From Acidocella aquatica (GTDB taxonomy: Bacteria > Pseudomonadota > Alphaproteobacteria > Acetobacterales > Acetobacteraceae), in assembly GCF_030160635.1 (NCBI RefSeq), contig NZ_BSOS01000067.1:1-64000 (forward strand): 64,000 nt of DNA, written 5' to 3'. Below the pieces are notes generated by a model. It saw nothing but the letters and a program-made list of their open reading frames with translations. It was not told where the DNA came from and did not search any database. Below are positions 1 through 8,695 of this stretch, piece after piece. Numbering within the stretch: the stretch's first letter is position 1; every line of letters begins with the position of its first letter. Made by a program: the position numbers and the translations under genes.

Positions 1-104
1 CCAATTCTTACATCAAATCAACGGTTTACGCTATGCTCGCCAGCAGTCCTGCATAATCCGGGCTAGTTAACGCGCCTTGACGGGCTGATCCATAGTTTTC
101 GATG

Positions 105-336
105 CTAATGGTAAAAAGGCGCTGTATCATACTCAGAGCTGGCTTCCCGCGCTGTATCCCCCGCCAGGCGGCGGTTACCCGCTTCCAGGAATTCCTTGGA
201 CCAGAAACAATACATGCTCTCGGCAATGCCCTCGCGCCGGCACAGCTCAGCGATGCTGTGCTCGCCGCGGCGCCCGGCGAATGTCACGCACAACCGCCTC
301 GGCGGTGAGCTTTGGGGGTGAAGATTTCTGGCTCAT
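105..336 (-). pseudogene. IS3-type transposase OrfA remnant
   Basis: On the minus strand an ATG at 336 opens a peptide starting MSQKSSPPKLTAEAVVRDIR, which looks like the N-terminus of IS3-group OrfA proteins. That frame hits a stop near the codons for RAQHR. The homology continues in another frame from about 293 (HSIAELCRREGIAESMYCFW, then SKEFLEAGNRRLAGDTARE), the usual helix-turn-helix part. The match ends around residue 50 and the rest of OrfA and all of OrfB are missing. It is therefore frameshifted and truncated and cannot be active. A 14-bp inverted repeat (323-336 and 358-371) brackets its start. The family call rests on recognised sequence, not on a search. Confidence 0.7.
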
Positions 337-371
337 CGTAGCGACGAAGGAGCATGGATGAGCCAGAAATC
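323..371. repeat. 14-bp inverted repeat at the IS remnant
   Basis: GATTTCTGGCTCAT at 323-336 and ATGAGCCAGAAATC at 358-371 are perfect inverse copies with 21 bases between. The left copy is the first codons of the transposase remnant. The right copy repeats the same codons on the plus strand and opens only a 27-codon frame. Probably the scar of a rearranged insertion sequence. Confidence 0.6.
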
Positions 372-450
372 CCCCCACATTCAAGATGCCAGTTTTGTGT
401 CATGGGCGCTGACGGCGGACAGTGGCGATCAAGGAAAATAAATCGAGGTA

Positions 451-1077
451 TCAGTTGTCGCGGTCAAGCGGCGCGCCCAGCGCGAACCACCCCTGGCAGA
501 CCAGCAGCATCATCTTCGCGGTGATGTCAGGGCTTCCTGGGGAGAGGCTGAGCGAATGTTGCAAGGCCAGGCCATCAACAAGCGCGATTAACGCGGCAGA
601 GAATTCAATGGCGGGCGCGGGCATGGCCTTCCCATGCCGGGTGAAATTCAACGCGATCAATGCAGAGAGCTGGGTTTTGTACTTCTCGAAATGGGCCGCG
701 TATTTTTCTGCAAACCCGGCATTGCGGCTGGAATGGAGTTGCAATTCGACATTGAGCTTCGCCCATTCGGTGTTGCGGTAGCGGGCCTCGGCCCAACGGT
801 CGAACGCACGATCCAGGCTCGACGCATCCTCCTGCTCGACGAAGATCATCTGCAGCTCACGGACATCCTCGTCATGTATCCGCTCCAGGATCTCCAGCAT
901 TATCGCTTCTTTGCTATCGAAGCTGTAATAGAAAGCGCCCTTCGAGAAGCCCGCATGTTCCGCGATCTGGTCGACGGTAGTGGCCGCATAGCCATTGCGC
1001 GCTATGCATTCCCGCGCGGAGCGGACGAGGCTTTCATACGTCTGCGCCTGATTTTCCCTCTGTCTCGCCCGTGCCAT
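451..1077 (-). CDS. TetR/AcrR family transcriptional repressor
   Basis: A 208-residue protein with a typical TetR N-terminal DNA-binding domain: residues 32-53 contain the helix-turn-helix (TTVDQIAEHAGFSKGAFYYSF) and the rest is the helical ligand-binding domain. The frame is open further upstream to 1410, but ATG 1077 is chosen because GGAGAG precedes it at normal spacing and the fold starts there. It is divergent from two flavin dehydrogenases, with a strong palindrome in the shared intergenic region, so it most likely represses them and itself. The inducer is unknown; by context it may be a steroid-like or other cyclic ketone. Function as a TetR regulator is well supported; its targets are inferred. 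Confidence 0.9.
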   Translation of the reverse strand: MARARQRENQAQTYESLVRSARECIARNGYAATTVDQIAEHAGFSKGAFYYSFDSKEAIMLEILERIHDEDVRELQMIFVEQEDASSLDRAFDRWAEARYRNTEWAKLNVELQLHSSRNAGFAEKYAAHFEKYKTQLSALIALNFTRHGKAMPAPAIEFSAALIALVDGLALQHSLSLSPGSPDITAKMMLLVCQGWFALGAPLDRDN

Positions 1078-1152
1078 CGTTCTCTCCTGCTTTCTCTGCC
1101 CGCCCTGGCCGGCAGCCGGAAATAATGGCCCATGGCAGGGAAATCCACTTCC

Positions 1153-1191
1153 ATTATAATACCATTTGGTATTATAATACCAGATAGTATA
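1153..1191. promoter_or_regulatory. Tandem TetR-type operator
   Basis: ATTATAATACC (1153-1163) and GGTATTATAAT (1168-1178) form a perfect 11+11 bp palindrome with a 4-base centre. A second, imperfect site of the same form, AATACCAGATAGTATA, starts at 1176, exactly 18 bp after the AATACC of the first (1158). It lies between the divergent TetR gene and the flavin dehydrogenase, where a repressor would block both promoters. Binding by the neighbouring TetR protein is inferred. Confidence 0.75.
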
Positions 1192-1238
1192 AAAATATGA
1201 TGGCAACAGCCCGCGGTGATAAAATGGAAGAGTCGTGC

Positions 1239-2696
1239 ATGACGGATTGTCCAGCCTTGCTGGCGGTAAATGATATCGCAGATTGGCACGAGACGGCAGA
1301 TGTCGTCGTGGTTGGCTTCGGCATTGCGGGCGCCTGTGCGGCGCTGGAGGCGCGCCGGGGCGGGGCTGATGTGCTTGTTGCCGAGCGCGCCAGCGGCGGC
1401 GGCGGGGCAAGTGCGCTCTCCTCTGGACTGTTCTATCTCGGCGGCGGGACGCCGGTGCAGCAGGCGGTCGGCGTCGAAGATACGCCGGAGAATATGTACA
1501 AATTCCTCATGGCCAGTACCTGCGCGCCCGATGCGGCGCTGGTGCGCTGCTTCTGCGATGGCGCGGTAGAGCATTTCAACTGGCTCGAAACGCAAGGCGT
1601 TACTTTCGAACGCAGCTATTTCAAAGGCAAAACGGTAGAACTCAACACCAGCAACGAGGGGCTGTGCGGGACGGGCAATGAAAAAGTCTGGCCGTTCCGC
1701 GACATTGCGCCCCCGGCGGCACGTGGCCACAGGGTATCGCGCCCAGGCCAGTACTGCGGGGCGATGGCGACGCAAGCGCTGATAGCGCGCTGCCAGGAGG
1801 AAGGTGTGCGGGTGAGCTATGACACGCAGGCCACGGCGCTCGTGGCAGACCCGGCCGGACGCATTATCGGCGTGCGGCTGCGCAGCGCCGGGCAGGAGAG
1901 GCATGTACGCGCCCGCAAGGCGGTGGTGCTGGCGACCGGCGGCTTCAGCGCCAGCCAGGAGATGATGGCCGAATTCGCACCGCAAATGCTGGAGAATTGC
2001 GAGGCGCTCGGCGTGCCGTATAACGATGGCGCGGGCATGCGGCTTGGGAGATCGGCGGGCGGGGCGCTGCAGGCTATGTCCGGGCTTATCGCCACGGCCT
2101 CATTTTATCCCCCCGCGCAACTGATCAAGGGCATTCTGGTGAACAGCCGGGGTGAGCGCTTCGTCGCCGAAGATTCGTATCATGGCCGCACCGCCAGCTT
2201 CATCATGGAGCAGCCCGATCGCAAGGCGTACCTGATTGTTGACGCGGAGATCTTCGCCTATCCCGAAATCACCTATCTGGGCCACAGGCTGGTGGATGGC
2301 TGGGAGAGTACCGCGGAGATGGAGGCGGGGCTGGACCTGCCCAATGGCTCCCTCCAGCGCACGATGGCCGATTACAGCCGGCATGCGGCGGCGGGAAAAG
2401 ACCCGGCATTTTTCAAGCATCCCGACTGGGTGAAGCCGCTCGACCAGGGGCCCTGGGCCGCATTCGATGTCTCGTTTCATCATTCGCGCTACCTGTTCAT
2501 CACGTTGGGCGGGCTGAAGGTGAATGCCCGGGCCGAAGTGCTCAGCGAACAAGGATCGCCGATCCGCGGCTTGTACGCGGCAGGAGCCTGCGCCTCGACG
2601 ATTCCGCAAGACGGCAAAGGCTACGCAAGCGGGCTCAGCCTCGGCCCCGGATCATTTTTTGGCCGGGTTGCAGGGCGCGAAGCGGCTGGCGCTTAG
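1239..2696 (+). CDS. FAD-dependent dehydrogenase, delta4(5alpha)-ketosteroid dehydrogenase-like
   Basis: A 485-residue flavoprotein of the fumarate reductase/ketosteroid dehydrogenase superfamily. The FAD-binding motif VVVGFGIAGACAALEA is near residue 25 and the C-terminal FAD loop is GLYAAGACAS. Length and motifs recall 3-ketosteroid delta4(5alpha)-dehydrogenase: Tyr314 (in EDSYHGR) and Tyr462-Ala-Ser464 (in GKGYASG) sit where, as I recall, that enzyme in Rhodococcus uses Tyr319, Tyr466 and Ser468. ATG 1239 is preferred over 1197 and 1224 because GGAAGAG ends six bases before it. It is followed by a second dehydrogenase, and the pair resembles TesI/TesH. Substrate is inferred; another cyclic enone or fumarate-like compound is possible. 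Confidence 0.72.
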   Translation: MTDCPALLAVNDIADWHETADVVVVGFGIAGACAALEARRGGADVLVAERASGGGGASALSSGLFYLGGGTPVQQAVGVEDTPENMYKFLMASTCAPDAALVRCFCDGAVEHFNWLETQGVTFERSYFKGKTVELNTSNEGLCGTGNEKVWPFRDIAPPAARGHRVSRPGQYCGAMATQALIARCQEEGVRVSYDTQATALVADPAGRIIGVRLRSAGQERHVRARKAVVLATGGFSASQEMMAEFAPQMLENCEALGVPYNDGAGMRLGRSAGGALQAMSGLIATASFYPPAQLIKGILVNSRGERFVAEDSYHGRTASFIMEQPDRKAYLIVDAEIFAYPEITYLGHRLVDGWESTAEMEAGLDLPNGSLQRTMADYSRHAAAGKDPAFFKHPDWVKPLDQGPWAAFDVSFHHSRYLFITLGGLKVNARAEVLSEQGSPIRGLYAAGACASTIPQDGKGYASGLSLGPGSFFGRVAGREAAGA

Positions 2697-2737
2697 CCGT
2701 ATTGAATTGACAATGATGTTCCGGAGGGGGCAGAGCT

Positions 2738-4390
2738 TTGACGGGCAAGGATAATTTCGATTTCATCGTAGCCGGCAGCGGCGCTGCGGGTCTTGTGGGC
2801 GCGATAGCCGCGCGGCGTTGCGGGCTGCGGCCGCTCATCGTTGAAAAGTCCGGCCAATGGGGCGGCACCACGGCTATTTCCGGCGGCGTGCTCTGGGTGC
2901 CGCAAAACGATCTGATGAAAAGCGAAGGCGCGCAAGATTCTTCGGAGGCGGCGCACAGCTATCTCCGCGCCCTGATCGGGCAGGAGGCTGATGCGCACGC
3001 CATTGCCAAGGCGGAAGCCTTTTTGCAACACGCTCCGCAAATGGCGCGGATGCTGGCGCAGGAAGGCGTTCGCTGGATCAGAACTAAGGATCATCCGGAT
3101 TATTACCCGGAGATGCCTGGCAGCAGCATTGGCCGCACGATCGAGTCCGCGCCGTTTGACGGGCGCCGCCTTGGTGAACGCTTCAAGACCATGCGGCTGG
3201 CCGATCTCGACCTGCCCGCGATCAATAGCGGCCAATACGGCACGCTGACACGCGCTCGTACAAGTCCCGGCCTGTTCCTCGCAGCGGCGCGGGTGATGCT
3301 TGGCCACAAAATACGCACCTGGCTTGGCGCGAAACCGCTCGGCAATGGCCGCGCCTTGGTCGCCGCGCTGATGAAGATTGCGATGGAGCAGGAAATTCCC
3401 ATCCGCCTCTCCACGCGGCTGGTGGAACTGATCTGCGAGCAGGGGGCGGTCACCGGTGTGGTCGTGGACAGCGGCGGTAAACGTGAGCGGCTGAACGCGG
3501 CGGCGGGCGTGCTGCTCGCCGCCGGCGGCTTCGCGCGCAACGCCGGATTGCGCGCGTCGCTGCAAGGGAGAACGCAATTTTGGACCAATGCAATTCCAGA
3601 AGATGAGGGGGATGCCTTCACCCTTGGCACGGCTATCGGCGCAGGGCGGGAACTGACGGAGGGTTGCTGGTGGATGCCGTCAATCCAGACGGGGCCGGAT
3701 CAGAATGGCCTTGCGCTGGGACTGCGCGCGCTGCCAGGCAGCATTATCGTTGATGCATCCGCAAAACGTTACATGAATGAGGCACGCTCATATATGGCAA
3801 CCGGCAAAATCATGTACGAGCATGGCGCTGCAAATGAACGCCATTGGCTGATTATGGATGGAAGGTTTCTCAAGCGCTACATGTTTGCGGAATTGTCACA
3901 AAAATCAATTCGCGATCAGATGCTCGAAAACGGGTTTCTGCACCGGGCGGAGACCCTCAGTGCCCTCGCAGTGAAGTGCGGAATTGATCCAGCCATATTG
4001 CAAAACACCATCGACCGGTTCAACGGTTTTGCCCGGCATGGCGTGGATGAGGATTTCAGGCGCGGGCAAACCGCCTATGATTGTTATTGGGCAGATCCCA
4101 ACCACCGCCCCAATCCAAGTCTTGGCGAGATACGCACGCCGCCATTCTGGGCGGCTGTTGTGCGGCCAGGTGACCTTGGCACGAACGGCGGTTTGAAAAC
4201 GGATCATCACGGGTGTGTCCTCGGCACTGATGAGAGGCCAATCGCCGGTCTATACGCTGCTGGTAATGCGAGTGGGTCGCCGTTTCGTCATACCTACCCC
4301 GGCGCTGGCGCGACAATTGCCGCCGCCGCCACTTTCGGGTATTGCGCTGCCATGCATGCGGCAGGATGTGGAAGCAATCGCCAAGCATAG
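2738..4390 (+). CDS. FAD-dependent 3-ketosteroid delta1-dehydrogenase-like protein
   Basis: A 550-residue flavoprotein. Near the start is the dinucleotide-binding motif DFIVAGSGAAGLVGAIAARR, followed by the family motif GGTTAISGGVLWVP. The C-terminal block GNASGSPFRHTYPGAGAT carries Tyr520 and Gly524, matching the Tyr-x-x-x-Gly pair (Tyr487/Gly491) of Rhodococcus KSTD1. The predicted reaction is introduction of a C1-C2 double bond in a 3-keto ring, passing electrons to FAD. The start codon is TTG: GGAGGGGG ends about eight bases upstream, and the nearby ATGs at 2713 and 2716 are out of frame. It lies 41 bp after the first dehydrogenase, probably one TetR-controlled transcript. Substrate is inferred. 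Confidence 0.75.
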   Translation: MTGKDNFDFIVAGSGAAGLVGAIAARRCGLRPLIVEKSGQWGGTTAISGGVLWVPQNDLMKSEGAQDSSEAAHSYLRALIGQEADAHAIAKAEAFLQHAPQMARMLAQEGVRWIRTKDHPDYYPEMPGSSIGRTIESAPFDGRRLGERFKTMRLADLDLPAINSGQYGTLTRARTSPGLFLAAARVMLGHKIRTWLGAKPLGNGRALVAALMKIAMEQEIPIRLSTRLVELICEQGAVTGVVVDSGGKRERLNAAAGVLLAAGGFARNAGLRASLQGRTQFWTNAIPEDEGDAFTLGTAIGAGRELTEGCWWMPSIQTGPDQNGLALGLRALPGSIIVDASAKRYMNEARSYMATGKIMYEHGAANERHWLIMDGRFLKRYMFAELSQKSIRDQMLENGFLHRAETLSALAVKCGIDPAILQNTIDRFNGFARHGVDEDFRRGQTAYDCYWADPNHRPNPSLGEIRTPPFWAAVVRPGDLGTNGGLKTDHHGCVLGTDERPIAGLYAAGNASGSPFRHTYPGAGATIAAAATFGYCAAMHAAGCGSNRQA

Positions 4391-4652
4391 GTGGTATTAT
4401 CAAATATCTGTAGGCTTGTCTGAGCTGTTTCCGGTTTCGCGAAAACCGTCCTTCAGCCGGAACTGCCATTCATTCTAAACCCATAGAGTTTTTTTCACCT
4501 AATTTGACGCATACCCTAAGTTTCTGAGGTAATTTGTAGATTCCGATGAAGCTGGCCGATAATTTCAATCTCAAGCCGGCCGGGTATTCCGATTTGATGT
4601 CGAGTGCATTTTCACCGAGATCACCTGCAAGCATATCCGCCTAGATAACTTT

Positions 4653-4735
4653 AGCGCGATCATTTGAGGTTCGTTCAACCGAGCGAGCCGAAAGCGTGAA
4701 TTACCCTCAGAAAAACGGCTAGAGACTGATCGCAC
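4653..4735 (+). repeat. 83-bp dispersed repeat, copy 1
   Basis: This stretch aligns with the reverse complement of 12241-12323 almost end to end, at roughly 80-85 percent identity with one 2-base gap. The conserved core includes TTTGAGGTTCG, CAACCG, GCGAGCCGAAAGCGTGAAT and CTGATCGCAC. The ends are short inverted repeats (GCGATCA ... TGATCGC). It lies about 130 bp upstream of the CoA-ligase promoter, in the direction of transcription. It is not an IS I recognise; a small non-autonomous element or a regulatory element are both possible. Confidence 0.8.
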
Positions 4736-4862
4736 TCGCCCCAGGAAACGGTTTTATGCAAACATACCGCAGCCATGCCGCATCTCCTGCCACCAACCCC
4801 CTCACAGGTTAAGTTCCGCCCCCTGCCGCCGCAAGCATAATTTAACCAACACCGTCGAATCA

Positions 4863-4891
4863 TTGACACTTACGTCGACAACTCCGATAAT
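4863..4891 (+). promoter_or_regulatory. Promoter A with TCGAC-N6-GTCGA-like operator
   Basis: TTGACA (4863-4868), a 17-base spacer, then GATAAT (4886-4891) make a near-consensus sigma70 promoter ending about 20 bp before the ligase start. TTGAC-N6-GTCGA at 4863-4878 matches, with one mismatch, the exact palindrome in promoters B and C. Here it overlaps the -35 box rather than the -10 side. Confidence 0.7.
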
Positions 4892-4910
4892 TCCGCCCCA
4901 GGGAGAAAAA

Positions 4911-6578
4911 ATGATCGGCGTGAAAGAACCCATTCCTGGCGTGGTCTACCCCGAGCCAGAGCGTCTGCGCGCCTATCTGGCCGCCGGCGAACTCCCTGAA
5001 ACCGGCCTCGCCGAAGCGCTCTGCCGCTCCTTCGCCACCCACGCCGCCCGCCCCGCCCTGCACACGCCCGAGGGCAGCATCACCTACGCCGAACTCGACA
5101 GCATCACCGGCCGCCTGGCCGCCGCCTTCTGGTCCCTCGGCCTGCAACCGCTTGATCGCGTGCTCTTCCAGTGCGCCAACTCAAAGGAACTCGTCTACGC
5201 CCTCATCGGCTGCCTGAAAGCCGGGCTGATCCCCGTCTGCACGCTGCCCAGCCACCGCGAACGCGAAATCTCCTACCTCGGCAACCACACCGCCGCCCGC
5301 GCGCATATCGTGCATGACGACGACGAAAAATTCGACCTGGCCGGTTTCGCCCAATCCCTCCAGCCCGACATCCCCAGCATCCGCCACATCATCAGCCTGC
5401 GCGGCCAACCCCGCCCCGGCATCTCGCGCCTGGAAGACCTCATCGAGTCCCAAAACGCCGCCGCCGCCCATCAGGCCGTCCACGCCCTCCCGCGCGACCC
5501 CTTCCAGGTCTGCATATTCCAACTCTCCGGCGGCACCACCAGCATCCCCAAAGTCATCCCGCGCATGGCCAACGACTACCTCTTCAACATGCAGCGCACC
5601 GCCCAATGGCTCGGCTACACCCCCGCCGACACCCTCTTCATGCCCATGCCGATGATCCACAACGCCTGCATGGTCTGCTTTCTCGGCCCCGCCCTCATCT
5701 CCGGCGCCGCCTTCGCCATCCCGCGCGACATGACCCCCGCCGCCTGGGGCGAGGTTTTCCGCAGCTACCGCCCCACCTTCGCCGGCCTCATCCGCGCCCT
5801 GTTGCCCCGCCTCGAAGCCATGCTCGATGAAGGCCACGCCGATATCTCCAGCGTCCGCGCCTTCTGGAGCCCCGACGGCGCCCGCCTCCTGCGTGAAAAA
5901 TTCCACCGCCCCACCTACGCCATGTTCGGCATGTCAGAGGGGCTGAACATGTACACCAAAGCCACCGACCCCGATGAGATCATCGACACCTGCGTCGGCC
6001 GCCCCATCTCCCCCTGCGACGAAGTCCGCCTCGTCGAGCCCGGCACCAACCGCGAAGCCGGCTTCGGCGAACCAGGCGAACTCACCTGCCGCGGCCCCTA
6101 TACGCTAAGCGGCTATTACAACGCCCCCGAACGCAACGCCGAGGCCTTCACCCCCGAGGGCTTCTACCGCTCCGGCGACCTGATGATAAAACGCCGCATC
6201 AACGGCGAAACCATCTACGCCTTCGCCGGCCGCGCCAAGGACATCATCAGCCGTGGCCATGAGAAGGTGAATTGCGAGGAACTCGAACACGCCATCGCCA
6301 CCCACCCCGCCATTGCCGACTGCGCCATCGTCGGCATGCCAGACCCCCGCCTGGGCGAGCGCATCTGCGCCTACATCGTCGCCAAACCCGGCCAAACCAC
6401 CCCCACCGTCGCCCAACTCGCAAGCCACCTGCGCGCCCACGGCCTCGCCAAATTCAAATGGCCCGAACGCATCGAGGCCGTGCCCACCCTCAGCCTCACC
6501 AAAGTCGGCAAACTGGACAAAGCCGCCATGCGCCAGGACATCACACAAAAGCTCGCCGAGGAAGCCGCCAAACCCTAA
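4911..6578 (+). CDS. Aryl-CoA ligase / aryl-adenylate synthase (EntE-like)
   Basis: A 555-residue acyl-adenylate-forming enzyme, closest in motif pattern to 2,3-dihydroxybenzoate-AMP ligases. QLSGGTTSIPKVIPR (core A3), FGMSEGLNMYT (A5), FYRSGDL (A7) and the A8 hinge GRAKDIISRGHEKVNCEE are all present, as is the EntE-like block AGLIPVCTLPSHRE. It should activate an aromatic acid with ATP and, without a carrier protein nearby, probably transfer it to CoA. ATG 4911 is chosen because GGGAG lies six bases upstream; the frame also opens earlier at a TTG that overlaps the promoter. It converges on the HMG-CoA-lyase-like gene with a 4-base overlap. Salicylate or a related acid would fit the neighbouring aldolase; this is inference. 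Confidence 0.82.
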   Translation: MIGVKEPIPGVVYPEPERLRAYLAAGELPETGLAEALCRSFATHAARPALHTPEGSITYAELDSITGRLAAAFWSLGLQPLDRVLFQCANSKELVYALIGCLKAGLIPVCTLPSHREREISYLGNHTAARAHIVHDDDEKFDLAGFAQSLQPDIPSIRHIISLRGQPRPGISRLEDLIESQNAAAAHQAVHALPRDPFQVCIFQLSGGTTSIPKVIPRMANDYLFNMQRTAQWLGYTPADTLFMPMPMIHNACMVCFLGPALISGAAFAIPRDMTPAAWGEVFRSYRPTFAGLIRALLPRLEAMLDEGHADISSVRAFWSPDGARLLREKFHRPTYAMFGMSEGLNMYTKATDPDEIIDTCVGRPISPCDEVRLVEPGTNREAGFGEPGELTCRGPYTLSGYYNAPERNAEAFTPEGFYRSGDLMIKRRINGETIYAFAGRAKDIISRGHEKVNCEELEHAIATHPAIADCAIVGMPDPRLGERICAYIVAKPGQTTPTVAQLASHLRAHGLAKFKWPERIEAVPTLSLTKVGKLDKAAMRQDITQKLAEEAAKP

Positions 6579-7474
6579 ATTTTTGTCACCCGCAACGCCT
6601 CGCGCACCCGCCCGCCGGTCTGCGCGCCGGGCAACGCCGCCACCTCGCGCCCGGCTTCCAGCAACAGCGGCAAATCCACCCCGGTCGCCACATTCATCCC
6701 CTCGAACATCCACACCAAATCCTCGGTCGCGACATTCCCCGTCGCCCCCGGCGCGAACGGGCAGCCGCCCAGCCCGGCGGCGGAGGCATCAATCACCTCC
6801 ACCCCCGCGCTCCACGCCGCGAACGCATTGGCCGCCCCCATGCCATAGGTATCATGCCCGTGAAACGCCCACCCCGGCACCTGCGGAAAGCTTGCCATCG
6901 CCGCCTGGAACAGCGCCGCCACGTTCCCCGGCACCGCCCGCCCGGTGGTGTCGCACAGCGCGATTTCCACATTGGGCTCCAGCGCCACCAATTGCGCCAA
7001 CAAATCCAACACCACCTTCGGCGCAACCGCCCCCCCGAAGGGGCAATCAAATGCCGTGGCGATGTTCAACCGGAAGCTGATCCCCTGCGGCAGCATCGCC
7101 GCGATCTTCGCATAGTCGCCCACCGACTCCCCAGGCGTGCGCCGCACATTATTCAAATTATGGGTCTCGGAAGCCGACAGAAAAAACGCCACATGCCGCG
7201 CCCCAGCCGCCAGCGCCCGCTCGGTGTGTTTTTGGTTCGGCACCAGCACCTGCGCATCCAGCCCCGGCAGCGCCAGCGCCGCCGCCAGCACCTCCCGCGC
7301 ATCCGCCAACTGCGGCACCGCGCTCCCCACGAACGATGTCACCTCGATCCGCCGCAGCCCCGCCGCATAAAGCGCCTGCACAATCCTTATCTTCTCGCCG
7401 GTCGGTATAAACGGCACCACCGGCTGAAACCCATCGCGCGGCGCCACCTCGACGAGACTCACCCCGCGCATCAT
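6575..7474 (-). CDS. HMG-CoA lyase family enzyme
   Basis: A 299-residue TIM-barrel lyase. The N-terminal motif VEVAPRDGFQ corresponds to VEVGPRDGLQ of HMG-CoA lyases and keeps the catalytic Arg-Asp. HGHDTYGMG gives the metal-ligand His pair. GLGGCPFAPGATGNVATED is the signature loop with the catalytic Cys. The enzyme should cleave a 3-hydroxy-3-alkylglutaryl-CoA-type C-C bond. It is the last gene of the leftward operon and overlaps the CoA transferase stop by ATGA, so the two are translationally coupled. Together they suggest that a CoA thioester is made by transfer and then cleaved. The two changes in the first motif (Gly to Ala, Leu to Phe) may mean a substrate other than HMG-CoA. Confidence 0.85.
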   Translation of the reverse strand: MMRGVSLVEVAPRDGFQPVVPFIPTGEKIRIVQALYAAGLRRIEVTSFVGSAVPQLADAREVLAAALALPGLDAQVLVPNQKHTERALAAGARHVAFFLSASETHNLNNVRRTPGESVGDYAKIAAMLPQGISFRLNIATAFDCPFGGAVAPKVVLDLLAQLVALEPNVEIALCDTTGRAVPGNVAALFQAAMASFPQVPGWAFHGHDTYGMGAANAFAAWSAGVEVIDASAAGLGGCPFAPGATGNVATEDLVWMFEGMNVATGVDLPLLLEAGREVAALPGAQTGGRVREALRVTKI

Positions 7475-8682
7475 ATCACCCCTTCCGCCCGCAGCGCCGC
7501 GATTTCGCTATCCGCCAACCCCAGCAGCCCGCCATAAACCTCATCATTATGCGCGCCGATCCGCGGCCCGGTCCACCGCACGCGCCCCGGGGCCTCGGGC
7601 ACATGCGGCACAATACCCGGATGCAGCACCTCGCAGCCAAACCACCCATCCTCCACCCGCCGCACCATCCCGCGCGCGATATATTGCGGGTCCGCCGCGC
7701 AATCCGCCGCCGTATAGGCCTTGCTGCTCGGAATATCCGCCTCACCCAGCCGCGCCAGCAGCTCATCGGCATCGAGCGTGCGCGTCCACTGCGTAATCAG
7801 CGCATCCAGCGCCGCCACATTCTCCACCCGCGCCTTGTTCCCCTGGTAGCACGGCATATCCGCCAGCTCCGGCTGCCCCATCACCTGCGCCAATTTGGCA
7901 AACAGCGGCTCCGAATTCGCGCCGATCAACACCCAGCAACCATCCCGGCTCGGATACGCATTGCTCGGCGCCGCCGTCGCCAGCCCGCCGCCCGAAGGCG
8001 CGCGGATTTTCCCCAGCGCGCCATATTCCGGCAACACCCCTTCCATCAGGCTCAGCACACTCTCCGTCAGCGCCGCATCCACCGTGCGCGCCTGGTCATC
8101 GCCGCCCACCCGGTCGCGCTGCCACAAGGCCGCCATCAGCCCAAACGCCGCATAAATCCCGGAAATGGAGTCCCCGATGCTCACCCCCACCCGCACCGGC
8201 GGCAAATCGGACGTTCCCGGCGGATGATTGGTCAAATACCTTAACCCGCCGATTGCCTCGCCAATCACCCCAAATGCCGCGCGATCCCGGTAAGGCCCAT
8301 CCTGCCCATAGCCTGAAATATGCGTGATGATCAGCCCCGGCCTCACACCGCGCATCACCTCCGCCCCCAGGCCAAGTTTATCCAAATGCCCCGGCCGGAA
8401 ATTCTCCACCACCGCATCGCAGCGCGCCACCAGCCGCAGCACCAGCGCGCGCCCTTTTTCGCTCTTCAAATCCAGCGTCACGCAACGCTTGTTGCGCCCA
8501 TGGACTGACCACCAAAGCGAATGCCCATCCACCATATCGCCCCACTGGCGCACCGGATCACCCTGCCTGGGCTCCACCTTGATGACATCAGCCCCCAGGT
8601 CAGCCAGCAGCCGCGTGCAAAAAGGCGCCGCCACAAAATGCCCGAGTTCCAAAATCCGCAGGCCCTCAAGCGGTGTCTTCAA
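7471..8682 (-). CDS. CaiB/BaiF family (type III) CoA transferase
   Basis: A 403-residue class III CoA transferase. The N-terminus LRILELGHFVAAPFCTRLLADLGADVIKVE is the standard family opening (shown as positions 8-36), followed by NKRCVTLDLKSEKGR and VENFRPGHLDKLGLG. Family members move CoA between carboxylic acids through a covalent aspartyl intermediate. The start codon is TTG, preceded by GAGGGAG at eight bases; no in-frame ATG is placed better. It lies 13 bases downstream of the alpha/beta-fold gene and overlaps the lyase gene by four bases. Donor and acceptor are not predictable from sequence. Confidence 0.88.
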   Translation of the reverse strand: MKTPLEGLRILELGHFVAAPFCTRLLADLGADVIKVEPRQGDPVRQWGDMVDGHSLWWSVHGRNKRCVTLDLKSEKGRALVLRLVARCDAVVENFRPGHLDKLGLGAEVMRGVRPGLIITHISGYGQDGPYRDRAAFGVIGEAIGGLRYLTNHPPGTSDLPPVRVGVSIGDSISGIYAAFGLMAALWQRDRVGGDDQARTVDAALTESVLSLMEGVLPEYGALGKIRAPSGGGLATAAPSNAYPSRDGCWVLIGANSEPLFAKLAQVMGQPELADMPCYQGNKARVENVAALDALITQWTRTLDADELLARLGEADIPSSKAYTAADCAADPQYIARGMVRRVEDGWFGCEVLHPGIVPHVPEAPGRVRWTGPRIGAHNDEVYGGLLGLADSEIAALRAEGVI

Positions 8683-8695
8683 AACCTACACTCCC

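Larger units (their letters stand above)
4391..4910. other. Intergenic region with one 83-bp repeat copy and one promoter
   Basis: No credible gene is seen here. The stretch is less GC-rich than its surroundings. It holds repeat copy 1 (4653-4735) and the promoter of the CoA-ligase gene (4863-4891). The first 260 bases show nothing I can name. Confidence 0.6.

Noticed and set aside
358-438. Short plus-strand peptide beginning MSQKSPHIQDA, slightly like an Hfq N-terminus
   Set aside because: Similarity ends after about 11 residues and the start is one arm of the inverted repeat at the IS remnant, so it is probably chance.
5181-5906. 241-codon Gly-rich minus-strand frame inside the CoA ligase
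   Set aside because: Composition artefact; the plus-strand ligase motifs are complete across it.
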